Below are positions 1 through 5,324 of a DNA stretch of 5,324 nucleotides, piece after piece (within the stretch, counting starts at the first letter, position 1; each line of letters begins with the position of its first letter). The stretch is taken from assembly GCA_947624315.1 (NCBI GenBank), contig CANQJU010000083.1, positions 1 to 5,324 on the forward strand. The letters are read 5' to 3'. Under the pieces are notes generated by a model. The model saw only the letters and a list, made by a program, of their open reading frames with translations. It did no database searches and was not told the origin of the DNA. This DNA comes from an uncultured Bacilli bacterium (GTDB taxonomy: Bacteria; Bacillota_I; Bacilli_A; ML615J-28; CAG-698). The translations under genes and the position numbers were made by a program.

Positions 1-1
1 T

Positions 2-112
2 TTACCAATTATTGGCATTCAATGGCATCCTGAAAAAATTCCTAATGAAAAAATGAGCAAATATATTTTTGAAACTTTTAAAAACTTAGTAAACAATACA
101 AAAGCCCTTTGA
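2..112 (+). CDS. C-terminal end of a class I glutamine amidotransferase-like hydrolase (peptidase C26 / PuuD type), 5' partial
   Basis: Only the last 36 codons are in the window; the gene enters from the left edge in frame 2 and stops at TGA 110-112. Residues 5-11 read GIQWHPE, which is the C-terminal catalytic motif of class I glutamine amidotransferase folds, where His and Glu complete a Cys-His-Glu triad (here His9 and Glu11 of the visible part). A Trp before HPE is usual in the gamma-glutamyl-GABA hydrolase/peptidase C26 branch, whereas GuaA, TrpG and CarA more often have Phe or Tyr there. Such enzymes hydrolyse gamma-glutamyl amide bonds in the cytoplasm. The catalytic Cys lies outside the window, so the exact subfamily and substrate are inferred. 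About 25 residues follow the motif, a normal family ending. The final codons (KAL-stop) lie in the left arm of the hairpin shared with the convergent gene. Confidence 0.75.
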   Translation, partial: LPIIGIQWHPEKIPNEKMSKYIFETFKNLVNNTKAL

Positions 113-126
113 AATCAAAGGGCTTT
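101..126. terminator. Bidirectional intrinsic terminator between two convergent genes
   Basis: A perfect 11-bp inverted repeat has arms at 101-111 and 116-126 around a 4-base loop (112-115). On the plus strand it runs into a T-rich tract (124-146, including seven consecutive Ts). On the minus strand a weaker T-rich run follows the stem. Both stop codons (TGA at 110-112 on + and at 115-117 on -) lie inside the hairpin, and the arms encode the last residues of both proteins. It should end transcription of both genes, more efficiently for the plus-strand gene because its U-tract is better. Confidence 0.85.
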
Positions 127-3100
127 ATTTATTATATTATTTTTTTGCCAAATAGCATTATATAATTTGAATGAATAAGCTGCATTTCTAGGATTAGATA
201 TAGTATCTCCTCTAAGCAATCTACCCATACCAATAGAAGTTGAGGCAAACCATGAACTAGTAGAATCTTCAAATACTACTTCTGCTAATGATGCCATATT
301 TTCAAAGGCTTTTGCCTGAATAACTAAAACACTAGTTGGTATAATAACTTTTTTAATTGAAGAAAATCCTTCAAAAACATTTTGACCAATTATAATTGTT
401 CCTGGATTAACTTTTATTGTTCCTTCTTCTTCTAATTGAAGTTTATCTTCTTTAGCAGCAATTAGATAATTACCAATATATAAGAATCCGTTTACCCAAT
501 TGTCATCATTATTATAAAATTCACAATTAGTAAAAGCATCATCTCCAATATAAAGAACTGAATCAGCAATGGTAATTTGTTTTAACTTAGCACAATCTTT
601 AAAAGCTTCTGCACCAATTGATGTAACACTTGAAGGAATATCAATACTTTCAATATTAGTATTTCTAAATGTTCCCGCAGGAATTGATTTTACTCCGTTA
701 GGAATAGAAACTATTCCAGAAACATCATCAATATGAAATTCATTAGCATAGAATAATGGACTAGAATAATCATTTTCAAAGGTAATTGCAAACCATTCAT
801 CTATTGTACCTTCAAATTCTACACTATTTAATCCCGTACATCCTTTAAAAGCATCAAAATCTATTTCTTTTAATGAATCAGGAAGAATAACTTTTTCAAT
901 ATAACTACAATTTAAGAAAGCTTCTGAACTAATAGATACAGTACCAGCATTAACTGTAAACTCACCAGCCTGATTAGGGCTTACTCTTATTAAATGAGTT
1001 CCGATATAAAATGCTTCGCCACCATTATCAAAATTTTCCATAATTGCTGCTCGACTAAATACTTGTTCACCAATTTTAGTTACAGTATCAGGTACAGTAA
1101 TTTTTGATAACTTTCTACATACATAGAAGGCATATGATTTTATTTCTTCTAAGCCATTTGGTAAAACAACATTATTTAGTTCTGTACAATTATTAAAAGC
1201 AAATTCATGAATTGTTTTTAAACAACTAGGTTGTTCTAAATTAAAAGTTATTGATAGTAAACTACTACAGTTATCAAAAGAATTTTTACCAATATCTATA
1301 ACTGTATAAGGAATTTCTACTTCAGTGACATTACTATTATTTCTAAAAGCATATTGATCAATACCTCTAACTTCATATCCATTATGAATAGCAGGAATGA
1401 TAATTTTCTTAGCGTTTAGAACATCATTATCGCCTTCAACATAATAATGTGCACCTAAATCTTTATATGTTAAGCCATCATGATCACAAGCTTTACAGAA
1501 ATTAGTTTCCGAATAATCATGACTTTCTCTAATCTTTTCATTACAATTTTCACGTAAACAAGTCTTCTCATGGAATCCATCATTCGTATCTACTGCTTTA
1601 CCCCACAAATGCCCTACAGCCTTACCAGAATCTTCAATTGCATGATATGAGCATTCATAGCAAGTATATTCTATTTGAGATGGCTTATCACAGCCATTAT
1701 CTATTTCTACTGTTTTCAAATTATGACTTTCTATTTGCACATGCTCAGGATTGTTTTCACAAACTCTTTTATGTTGACCATTTCCATATGGTTCCCATTT
1801 ACTCCACTTGTGATCTAAAGATTTTGCATTTTCTTTTGTAAATGACATGCGACATTTTCCACAGGCTCTAGTAATAGTTCCTGGATCTACACATGTTGGG
1901 AGATGTTCAGTATCAACCAATTCACATGGTTCTGATTGCTTATGAGTATTATCACGATCACAAACTCTTGAATGTGTATGAGATTCATTATCTATTGGAC
2001 TTTCATCTCCATCATAATGCCAATCTCCCCATATATGACCTAATTTTTCAGTTGTTGTTTTTCTCTCATATTGACATAATTCGCAAACTTCTACGTCATA
2101 TCCCTCTTCATCACAAGTTGCATCAACATGTTCAACATTTTTCATTTGACATTCACTTAAGCCTACAGTTTCATTACATTTTGAACATTTTCCAGTATGC
2201 CATTTTACATTACCTGGAATAGGTGTATAAACAAATTGATGCCCTGTAGCATTTTTTAATGTATCTTCATGAATGGCTTGGCACTTCTCGCATACATGTC
2301 TTGTATAACCACCAGTTAAACAAGTTGGTTCTACAACTTCTTCAATTGTAAATTCACATTTACCATATTCAATAGCTCCATCTCTTCTACAAGTATGATA
2401 ATGGCGATGATTATGTTCCCCTGGAGTTTTTTCGTCGGCAACAATTTCAGCAATCCAATCTCCATAATCATGGCCTAAGGCCTTTGTTTCATCACTAGTA
2501 TATTGATTATGACAATCAGGACATGTATGAGTGGTATATCCTTTATCAACACATGTTGGAGAGGTAACTACACTATCAAATTGACAATTTTTACTTTCTT
2601 TATGATTTCCATCACGTTCACATACATGATAATGAGTATTATTAGCTCCTTTTTGCCAACTACCCCATTTATGACCAAGAGCGGGAACAGATTTTTTAGG
2701 AGTAACTACTGTTCCACAAACTGAACAACGAGACTCACTAGTATATCCTTCAGATGTACATGTTGGAGCAACAGGGTCTGTGGAAATGATATTATGTGAT
2801 GTTTTAGCAATTGAATCTGTCTCTTGTTTTCCACATCTTGAACATGAATGATGTTTTTGTCCTTCTCTATTACATGTAGATTGTCTATCTACAACCCATT
2901 CTCCATAACTATGTCCTAATGGTGAAGTAGGAGTATCATTGTATGTTCCTTGACATGTTTGACATTTGTGAACAGTATATCCACCATTATCACAATCAGC
3001 TTTTACAACTTCAATAATTTCAAATTGACACTTTTCGACTTTAAAATGTTCTGGGTTATGACTACAAACTTGTTTATGTGTTTTAGTTTGAGGATCATAA

Positions 3101-3231
3101 ACATATTCTTGATAATCATGCCCTAAAGCATCTTTATAATCTTCATTGTGAACATTTTGACATCTTTCACATTTAAATATAGTATTATCCACCATCATCA
3201 CAAGTCGGTTCAATAACTTCACTTGTTTCAT
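115..3231 (-). CDS. BspA-like leucine-rich-repeat surface lipoprotein, large C-terminal part of a frameshifted gene
   Basis: This open frame of 1038 codons is the downstream part of one gene whose start is at 3742. The first 15 or so codons from the ATG at 3231 are probably not translated: that ATG has no Shine-Dalgarno and lies inside sequence coding in the other frame up to 3188. Homology to the repeat units starts at about 3186. Residues about 17-584 carry the rest of the Cys/His-rich array, with eleven CXXC pairs and many GH-x-YG-x-W motifs. Residues about 594-990 (DNA about 262-1452) form about twelve TpLRR/LRR_5 repeats of the BspA family, with the pattern AF-x-x-C-x-x-L-x-x-I-x-x-P-x-x-V-x-x-I. 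Two family-typical inserts (YIG-x-x-LI near residues 742 and 918) interrupt them. The tail resembles the usual aromatic BspA ending, so the 3' end seems natural. No sortase motif is present. BspA-type proteins are extracellular and have been linked to adhesion; that role is inferred here. No further stop or shift occurs over 3 kb. Confidence 0.85.
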   Translation of the reverse strand: MKQVKLLNRLVMMVDNTIFKCERCQNVHNEDYKDALGHDYQEYVYDPQTKTHKQVCSHNPEHFKVEKCQFEIIEVVKADCDNGGYTVHKCQTCQGTYNDTPTSPLGHSYGEWVVDRQSTCNREGQKHHSCSRCGKQETDSIAKTSHNIISTDPVAPTCTSEGYTSESRCSVCGTVVTPKKSVPALGHKWGSWQKGANNTHYHVCERDGNHKESKNCQFDSVVTSPTCVDKGYTTHTCPDCHNQYTSDETKALGHDYGDWIAEIVADEKTPGEHNHRHYHTCRRDGAIEYGKCEFTIEEVVEPTCLTGGYTRHVCEKCQAIHEDTLKNATGHQFVYTPIPGNVKWHTGKCSKCNETVGLSECQMKNVEHVDATCDEEGYDVEVCELCQYERKTTTEKLGHIWGDWHYDGDESPIDNESHTHSRVCDRDNTHKQSEPCELVDTEHLPTCVDPGTITRACGKCRMSFTKENAKSLDHKWSKWEPYGNGQHKRVCENNPEHVQIESHNLKTVEIDNGCDKPSQIEYTCYECSYHAIEDSGKAVGHLWGKAVDTNDGFHEKTCLRENCNEKIRESHDYSETNFCKACDHDGLTYKDLGAHYYVEGDNDVLNAKKIIIPAIHNGYEVRGIDQYAFRNNSNVTEVEIPYTVIDIGKNSFDNCSSLLSITFNLEQPSCLKTIHEFAFNNCTELNNVVLPNGLEEIKSYAFYVCRKLSKITVPDTVTKIGEQVFSRAAIMENFDNGGEAFYIGTHLIRVSPNQAGEFTVNAGTVSISSEAFLNCSYIEKVILPDSLKEIDFDAFKGCTGLNSVEFEGTIDEWFAITFENDYSSPLFYANEFHIDDVSGIVSIPNGVKSIPAGTFRNTNIESIDIPSSVTSIGAEAFKDCAKLKQITIADSVLYIGDDAFTNCEFYNNDDNWVNGFLYIGNYLIAAKEDKLQLEEEGTIKVNPGTIIIGQNVFEGFSSIKKVIIPTSVLVIQAKAFENMASLAEVVFEDSTSSWFASTSIGMGRLLRGDTISNPRNAAYSFKLYNAIWQKNNIINKAL

Positions 3232-3649
3232 TACATATTTCTTTTTCTATATGATTATTATCATTATTGCATACACGATAATGTTTGTGAACGCCATCTT
3301 CAAAAACATGAATCCATTCACCATAATCATGTTCTAATTTATTAATAATTTCTTTTGTTTCTTCTCCACATAATTGACAATGCCCTTCCTTTAATCCATC
3401 TTCTTCACAAGTTGGTTCTTTAATATTGTCCCATACATATTGATGTTCGTGTTCTTTGACTTCTCCACAAATACTACAATGATATGTTTCATCATATTGA
3501 TGGGGAGTTTTAGGAATAACTACATCAGTGATTTCTTCCATTGCATCCATATCCTTATAATATTTATGGCACTCTGTGCATTGGTAATAAGCAATATGAC
3601 CTTCTTCGGAACATGTAGCCTCTTTCATCTCATAATAAACTAAATTATG
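1486..3649 (-). repeat. Array of about eleven degenerate Cys/His-rich protein repeats, mostly about 69 residues each
   Basis: Each unit runs roughly: [PA]TC, four or so residues to an E/G-G, a C-x-x-C pair about 8-13 residues after the first Cys, then GH-x-[YW]G-x-W, and in most units a second half with H-x-x-x-C-x-x-[DN]-x-x-H and a final Cys. In the frame-restored protein the first Cys of successive units is at 44, 112, 181, 250, 290, 328, 397, 474, 543, 617 and 684. Spacings are therefore 68, 69, 69, 40, 38, 69, 77, 69, 74 and 67. Units 4 and 5 lack the second half. Fourteen C-x-x-C pairs are present. Similar Cys-rich repeats ahead of BspA-type LRRs are known to me from surface proteins of gut Firmicutes, but I do not know an assigned function. 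The Cys/His pattern suggests small metal-binding or disulfide-stabilised modules forming a stalk (inference). The copies are strongly diverged at DNA level. Confidence 0.8.
3181..3190 (-). other. Single-base insertion (frameshift) site in the lipoprotein gene
   Basis: Read on the minus strand, GGTGGATAATACT (3193-3181) gives Gly-Gly-stop. The same place in the next repeat unit (2985-2974) reads GGTGGATATACT, coding Gly-Gly-Tyr-Thr. Dropping one A at 3185/3186 restores Gly-Gly-Tyr-Thr and joins the two frames exactly. The spacing of the unit-marking cysteines across the junction is then 69 residues, identical to the unit before it. There is no homopolymer or recognisable slippery site, so a simple indel (mutation or sequence error) fits better than programmed frameshifting. 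Confidence 0.85.
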
Positions 3650-3742
3650 AGTTTCTTCCTCTTTTTCTTCATGACAACCATAGCTAAATAAACACAATGC
3701 GCAAACAAAAACAATCAAAAATCTAATACACTTCTTATTCAT
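3185..3742 (-). CDS. N-terminal fragment of the frameshifted Cys/His-repeat BspA-like lipoprotein (signal peptide plus first repeats)
   Basis: This is the true 5' end of the lipoprotein gene. The ATG at 3742 is chosen because AAGGAG lies 8 bases upstream; an in-frame ATG at 3760 lies upstream of that site and is unlikely. The product begins MNKK, has a hydrophobic stretch (residues 6-22), and then SYG-Cys at 20-23, a somewhat atypical lipobox (Tyr at -2) suggesting lipidation at Cys23. An acidic Glu-rich linker follows. Two full Cys/His units come next (ATC or PTC cysteines at 44 and 112), with the third beginning at Cys181. Reading ends at TAA 3185-3187 in the middle of unit 3. The lost residues continue in the +1 frame on the same strand. 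Alone it would be a 185-residue truncated lipoprotein without any leucine-rich repeats. The restored protein would have 1208 residues and be anchored to the outer face of the membrane. Confidence 0.8.
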   Translation of the reverse strand: MNKKCIRFLIVFVCALCLFSYGCHEEKEEETHNLVYYEMKEATCSEEGHIAYYQCTECHKYYKDMDAMEEITDVVIPKTPHQYDETYHCSICGEVKEHEHQYVWDNIKEPTCEEDGLKEGHCQLCGEETKEIINKLEHDYGEWIHVFEDGVHKHYRVCNNDNNHIEKEICNETSEVIEPTCDDGG

Positions 3743-3750
3743 ATTTATTT

Positions 3751-3756
3751 CTCCTT
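3751..3756 (-). promoter_or_regulatory. Ribosome binding site of the lipoprotein gene (sets the start at 3742)
   Basis: AAGGAG on the minus strand ends 8 bases before the ATG at 3742-3740. It decides the start in favour of the MNKK start over an ATG six codons upstream, which sits 5' of this site. Confidence 0.8.
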
Positions 3757-3763
3757 GCATAGC

Positions 3764-3792
3764 AATATATTTTTAACTATCCTCTAGAATAA
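3764..3792 (-). promoter_or_regulatory. Possible weak sigma-A-like promoter for the lipoprotein gene
   Basis: On the minus strand TTATTC (3792-3787) and TATATT (3769-3764) are separated by 17 bases. The -10 matches TATAAT at five of six positions, the -35 matches TTGACA at only three. The 69-base gap between the upstream membrane-protein gene and the lipoprotein holds nothing else convincing and has no GC-rich terminator, so read-through from the decarboxylase operon is an equally good explanation. Such AT-rich sequence easily gives chance matches. Confidence 0.2.
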
Positions 3793-3811
3793 ATAATCTC
3801 CTTAAATTTAA

Positions 3812-4201
3812 TTAAGCCAACACGTTTATAAGAACAATTGCTAAAATGAACATAAATAAACCAATAATTGAACCGATTAAAGAATATTTAAATCCTTTTA
3901 TTGCCTTATCACTATATTCACTAGATTTTTTACCAATACAAGATAACACAATTCCCGGAATACCTACAATAAAACCAATAATAAGGATTCCTGTTGCTAA
4001 ACTGATATATCCTAATATTTCACTAATGTTAGCTATTAAGTCAACATTAGATAATTCCAAAACTGATTTTTCACCATTTGCTTTAGGTTTCATAACTCTA
4101 TTCAATAATAATACTAATAAGGAAATAATAGCCATAGCAATAAATATAGCTAGCATTCCTTTCCATGTAACTTCCAAAGCTTTTAATAGATTTTCTTTCA
4201 T
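3812..4201 (-). CDS. Small membrane protein with OadG-like (decarboxylase gamma subunit) N-terminus and two extra membrane helices
   Basis: The 129-residue product starts at ATG 4201, supported by AGGAGG six bases upstream. An in-frame ATG at 4234 lies inside the preceding gene and has no such site. Residues 1-38 (KENLLKALEVTWKGM, then a hydrophobic helix at about 16-36, then RVMK) fit the N-terminus of OadG-family gamma subunits, single-helix proteins that anchor the Na+-pumping decarboxylase complex. The rest departs from that family. Instead of a soluble Pro/Ala-rich tail ending in metal-binding residues, there is a polar linker (about 38-62) and two more hydrophobic segments (about 64-90 and 105-127) joined by a charged loop. 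These recall two-helix DUF4190-like membrane domains (tentative). The gene starts 10 bases after the beta-subunit gene ends, so co-expression and a role in the pump are likely. The gamma assignment rests on the N-terminus and context; it could be an unrelated small membrane protein. Confidence 0.6.
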   Translation of the reverse strand: MKENLLKALEVTWKGMLAIFIAMAIISLLVLLLNRVMKPKANGEKSVLELSNVDLIANISEILGYISLATGILIIGFIVGIPGIVLSCIGKKSSEYSDKAIKGFKYSLIGSIIGLFMFILAIVLINVLA

Positions 4202-4207
4202 CTTTGG

Positions 4208-4213
4208 CCTCCT
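4208..4213 (-). promoter_or_regulatory. Ribosome binding site overlapping the beta-subunit stop codon
   Basis: AGGAGG on the minus strand begins within the TAG stop (4214-4212) of the upstream beta-subunit gene and lies 6 bases before the ATG at 4201. This fixes the start of the small membrane protein and suggests coupled translation of the two genes. Confidence 0.8.
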
Positions 4214-5324
4214 ATAGTAACATTGTTGGAACAAGTGTTAATATAATACCACCAGCAACAACTGATGCTACCTGACCAGCAACATTTGCTCCAATAGCAT
4301 GCATCAATAAATGATTTTCTGGATCTTCTTCTAATCCCATTTTTTGAATAATACGTGCTGACATAGGAAAGGCAGATATACCTGCGGCTCCAATCATTGG
4401 ATTAATCTTCTTCTTTGAGAACAAATTAATTAATTTGGCAAAGAAAACACCACCGATTGTATCAAAGACAAAAGCAAATAAACCTAATGCCATAATTTTT
4501 AAAGTATCAAGAGTAACAAATCTTTCAGCAACCATACTAAAAGAAATTGTAATTCCTAAAAGTAAAGTAACTAAATTTGACAAAATATTACTTGCTGTAT
4601 CACTTAAACTATCCAACACTCCACATTCTTTGATTAAATTTCCAAACATTAAAAAACCAACCAAAGAAATTGATGCTGGAGCGATCAATCCCGCAATCAA
4701 AGTAACTAAAATTGGAAAAAGAATTTTTGTAGTTTTGCTTACACTACTTGGATTATATTCCATTCTTATTCTTCTTTCTTTTTTAGTCGTTGACATTTTA
4801 ATAGCTAATGGTTGAATAATAGGAACTAAAGCCATATATGAATAGGCAGCAACGGAAATAGCTCCTATATAATTACTATTCAATTTACCAGCAACCAAAA
4901 TTGATGTTGGTCCATCAGCAGCTCCAATTATACCAATAGATGCTGCATCTTTAAAATCAAATCCCAATAAGGTAGCTAAGATGATAGTTATAAAAATTCC
5001 CACCTGTGCTGCTGCCCCAAAGAAAATTAACTTCGGATTTGATAGTAAAGGTCCAAAATCTATCATAGCACCAATTCCAATAAATAATAACAATGGTAAA
5101 GCTTCACTTGCATCAATACCAACATTATAAAGCCAAGTAATAATTCCATTATTACCTAAAACTCCACTATTGGGAATATTTACTAAAATAGCACCAAAGC
5201 CCATAGGAAGTAAAAGGGCAGGTTCTAGTTTTTTCTTGATTGCTAAAAAGATTAATATAGCACCAATTACATACATTATAACTTGTTTATAATTTAAATT
5301 ACGTATACCTTCTAATAAAAAATC
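4212..5324 (-). CDS. oadB: Sodium ion-translocating decarboxylase subunit beta (OadB/MmdB/GcdB family), 5' partial
   Basis: This integral membrane subunit couples decarboxylation of carboxybiotin to Na+ export in oxaloacetate, methylmalonyl-CoA or glutaconyl-CoA decarboxylases. 370 codons are visible. The frame is open to the window edge, and the 16 codons upstream of the first internal ATG (5276) fit the family's N-terminal region, so the real start is probably at or just past 5324. Numbering from the edge, family landmarks appear in order: LAIKKKLEP, then LLPMGFGAILVNIP, then IGIGAMIDFGP (about 82-92), GIIGAADGPTSI (about 131-142), SYMALVPIIQP, and NPMIGAAGISAFPMSAR (about 308-324). Residues matching those reported as essential in Klebsiella OadB (Asp203, Tyr229, Asn373, Gly377, Ser382, Arg389) are present as Asp137, Tyr163, Asn308, Gly312, Ser317 and Arg324, by my alignment from memory. 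Many hydrophobic helices and near-full length suggest a functional protein. The substrate cannot be told from beta alone; the symbol denotes the family. Confidence 0.93.
   Translation of the reverse strand, partial: DFLLEGIRNLNYKQVIMYVIGAILIFLAIKKKLEPALLLPMGFGAILVNIPNSGVLGNNGIITWLYNVGIDASEALPLLLFIGIGAMIDFGPLLSNPKLIFFGAAAQVGIFITIILATLLGFDFKDAASIGIIGAADGPTSILVAGKLNSNYIGAISVAAYSYMALVPIIQPLAIKMSTTKKERRIRMEYNPSSVSKTTKILFPILVTLIAGLIAPASISLVGFLMFGNLIKECGVLDSLSDTASNILSNLVTLLLGITISFSMVAERFVTLDTLKIMALGLFAFVFDTIGGVFFAKLINLFSKKKINPMIGAAGISAFPMSARIIQKMGLEEDPENHLLMHAIGANVAGQVASVVAGGIILTLVPTMLL

Noticed and set aside
115..260. Sortase cell-wall anchor at the C-terminus of the LRR protein
   Set aside because: No LPXTG-like motif, hydrophobic helix or basic tail is present; attachment is explained by the N-terminal lipobox instead.
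1638..2724. Plus-strand open frames at 1638-1841, 1893-2222 and 2503-2724
   Set aside because: They are antisense to the Cys/His repeat array; their His- and Phe-rich make-up is the reverse-complement image of the repeats, and they lack good ribosome binding sites and recognisable domains.
3185..3193. Programmed +1 frameshift at GGA-TAA
   Set aside because: After slipping, the Gly tRNA would have to pair with GAU, and no slippery codon, release-factor-type leader or stimulatory structure is evident. The neighbouring repeat shows that the extra base itself explains the shift.
3229..3231. ATG at 3231 as an independent start for the large LRR protein
   Set aside because: No Shine-Dalgarno lies at a suitable distance, the first 15 residues do not match the repeat pattern, and the same DNA codes well-matched repeat residues in the upstream frame; a frameshift explains it better.
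2508..3580. Multihaem cytochrome c, suggested by two CXXCH motifs (CTECH, CPDCH)
   Set aside because: The other twelve CXXC pairs are followed by Gly, Gln or other residues, so His is not conserved after the pair; the motif belongs to the Cys/His repeat rather than to haem attachment.
3740..3760. ATG at 3760 as start of the lipoprotein
   Set aside because: It lies 5' of the AAGGAG site and would put charged residues before the signal peptide; the ATG at 3742 has proper spacing and starts a classical MNKK signal sequence.
3801..3816. CTTAA/TTAAG inverted repeat just at the end of the gamma-like gene as a terminator
   Set aside because: The stem is only five weak base pairs with no G+C core and no clear T-tract.
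4199..4234. ATG at 4234 as start of the gamma-like protein
   Set aside because: It would overlap the end of the beta-subunit gene by 23 bases without a good ribosome binding site, while the ATG at 4201 has AGGAGG six bases upstream.
3440..4815. Plus-strand open frames at 3440-3643, 3846-4217 and 4435-4815
   Set aside because: They lie antisense to well-supported minus-strand genes (lipoprotein, gamma-like protein, beta subunit) and show no family features of their own.

Overview
The window looks like chromosome from a low-GC Firmicute-type bacterium, probably an anaerobic gut or oral Bacilli/Clostridia relative. The clues are very AT-rich sequence in and between genes, strong AGGAGG-type ribosome binding sites, a biotin-dependent Na+-pump decarboxylase beta subunit, and a large BspA-like leucine-rich-repeat lipoprotein. 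TGA is used as a stop (110-112 on +, 115-117 on -) and TGG as Trp, so the genetic code is standard rather than the mycoplasma code. This placement is inference; no marker gene is present.

Layout from left to right. Positions 2-112 (+) hold the last 36 codons of a class I glutamine amidotransferase-like (peptidase C26 type) gene. It converges on a long minus-strand gene, and the two stops are only two bases apart, inside one perfect 11-bp hairpin (101-126) that looks like a bidirectional terminator. Positions 115-3742 (-) hold one large surface lipoprotein gene: a lipoprotein signal peptide, about eleven Cys/His-rich units of mostly about 69 residues, then about twelve BspA/TpLRR leucine-rich repeats. 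The gene is broken by one extra A at 3185/3186, which splits it into an N-terminal fragment (3185-3742) and a large C-terminal open frame (115-3231). Removing that base restores a 1208-residue protein. Positions 3812-4201 (-) encode a small three-helix membrane protein whose N-terminus resembles the gamma subunit (OadG) of Na+-pumping decarboxylases. Positions 4212-5324 (-) encode the beta subunit (OadB/MmdB/GcdB family), cut by the window edge very near its start.

The beta and gamma-like genes are clearly one transcriptional unit: 10 bases lie between them and the gamma-like gene's Shine-Dalgarno overlaps the beta stop codon. They would form the membrane part of a decarboxylase that exports Na+. 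The carboxyltransferase and biotin carrier subunits are not visible and may lie beyond position 5324. The lipoprotein gene follows after 69 bases with no obvious terminator, so it may be co-transcribed or have its own weak promoter; no functional link to the pump is evident. No RNA genes, CRISPR arrays, insertion sequences or phage genes were seen.
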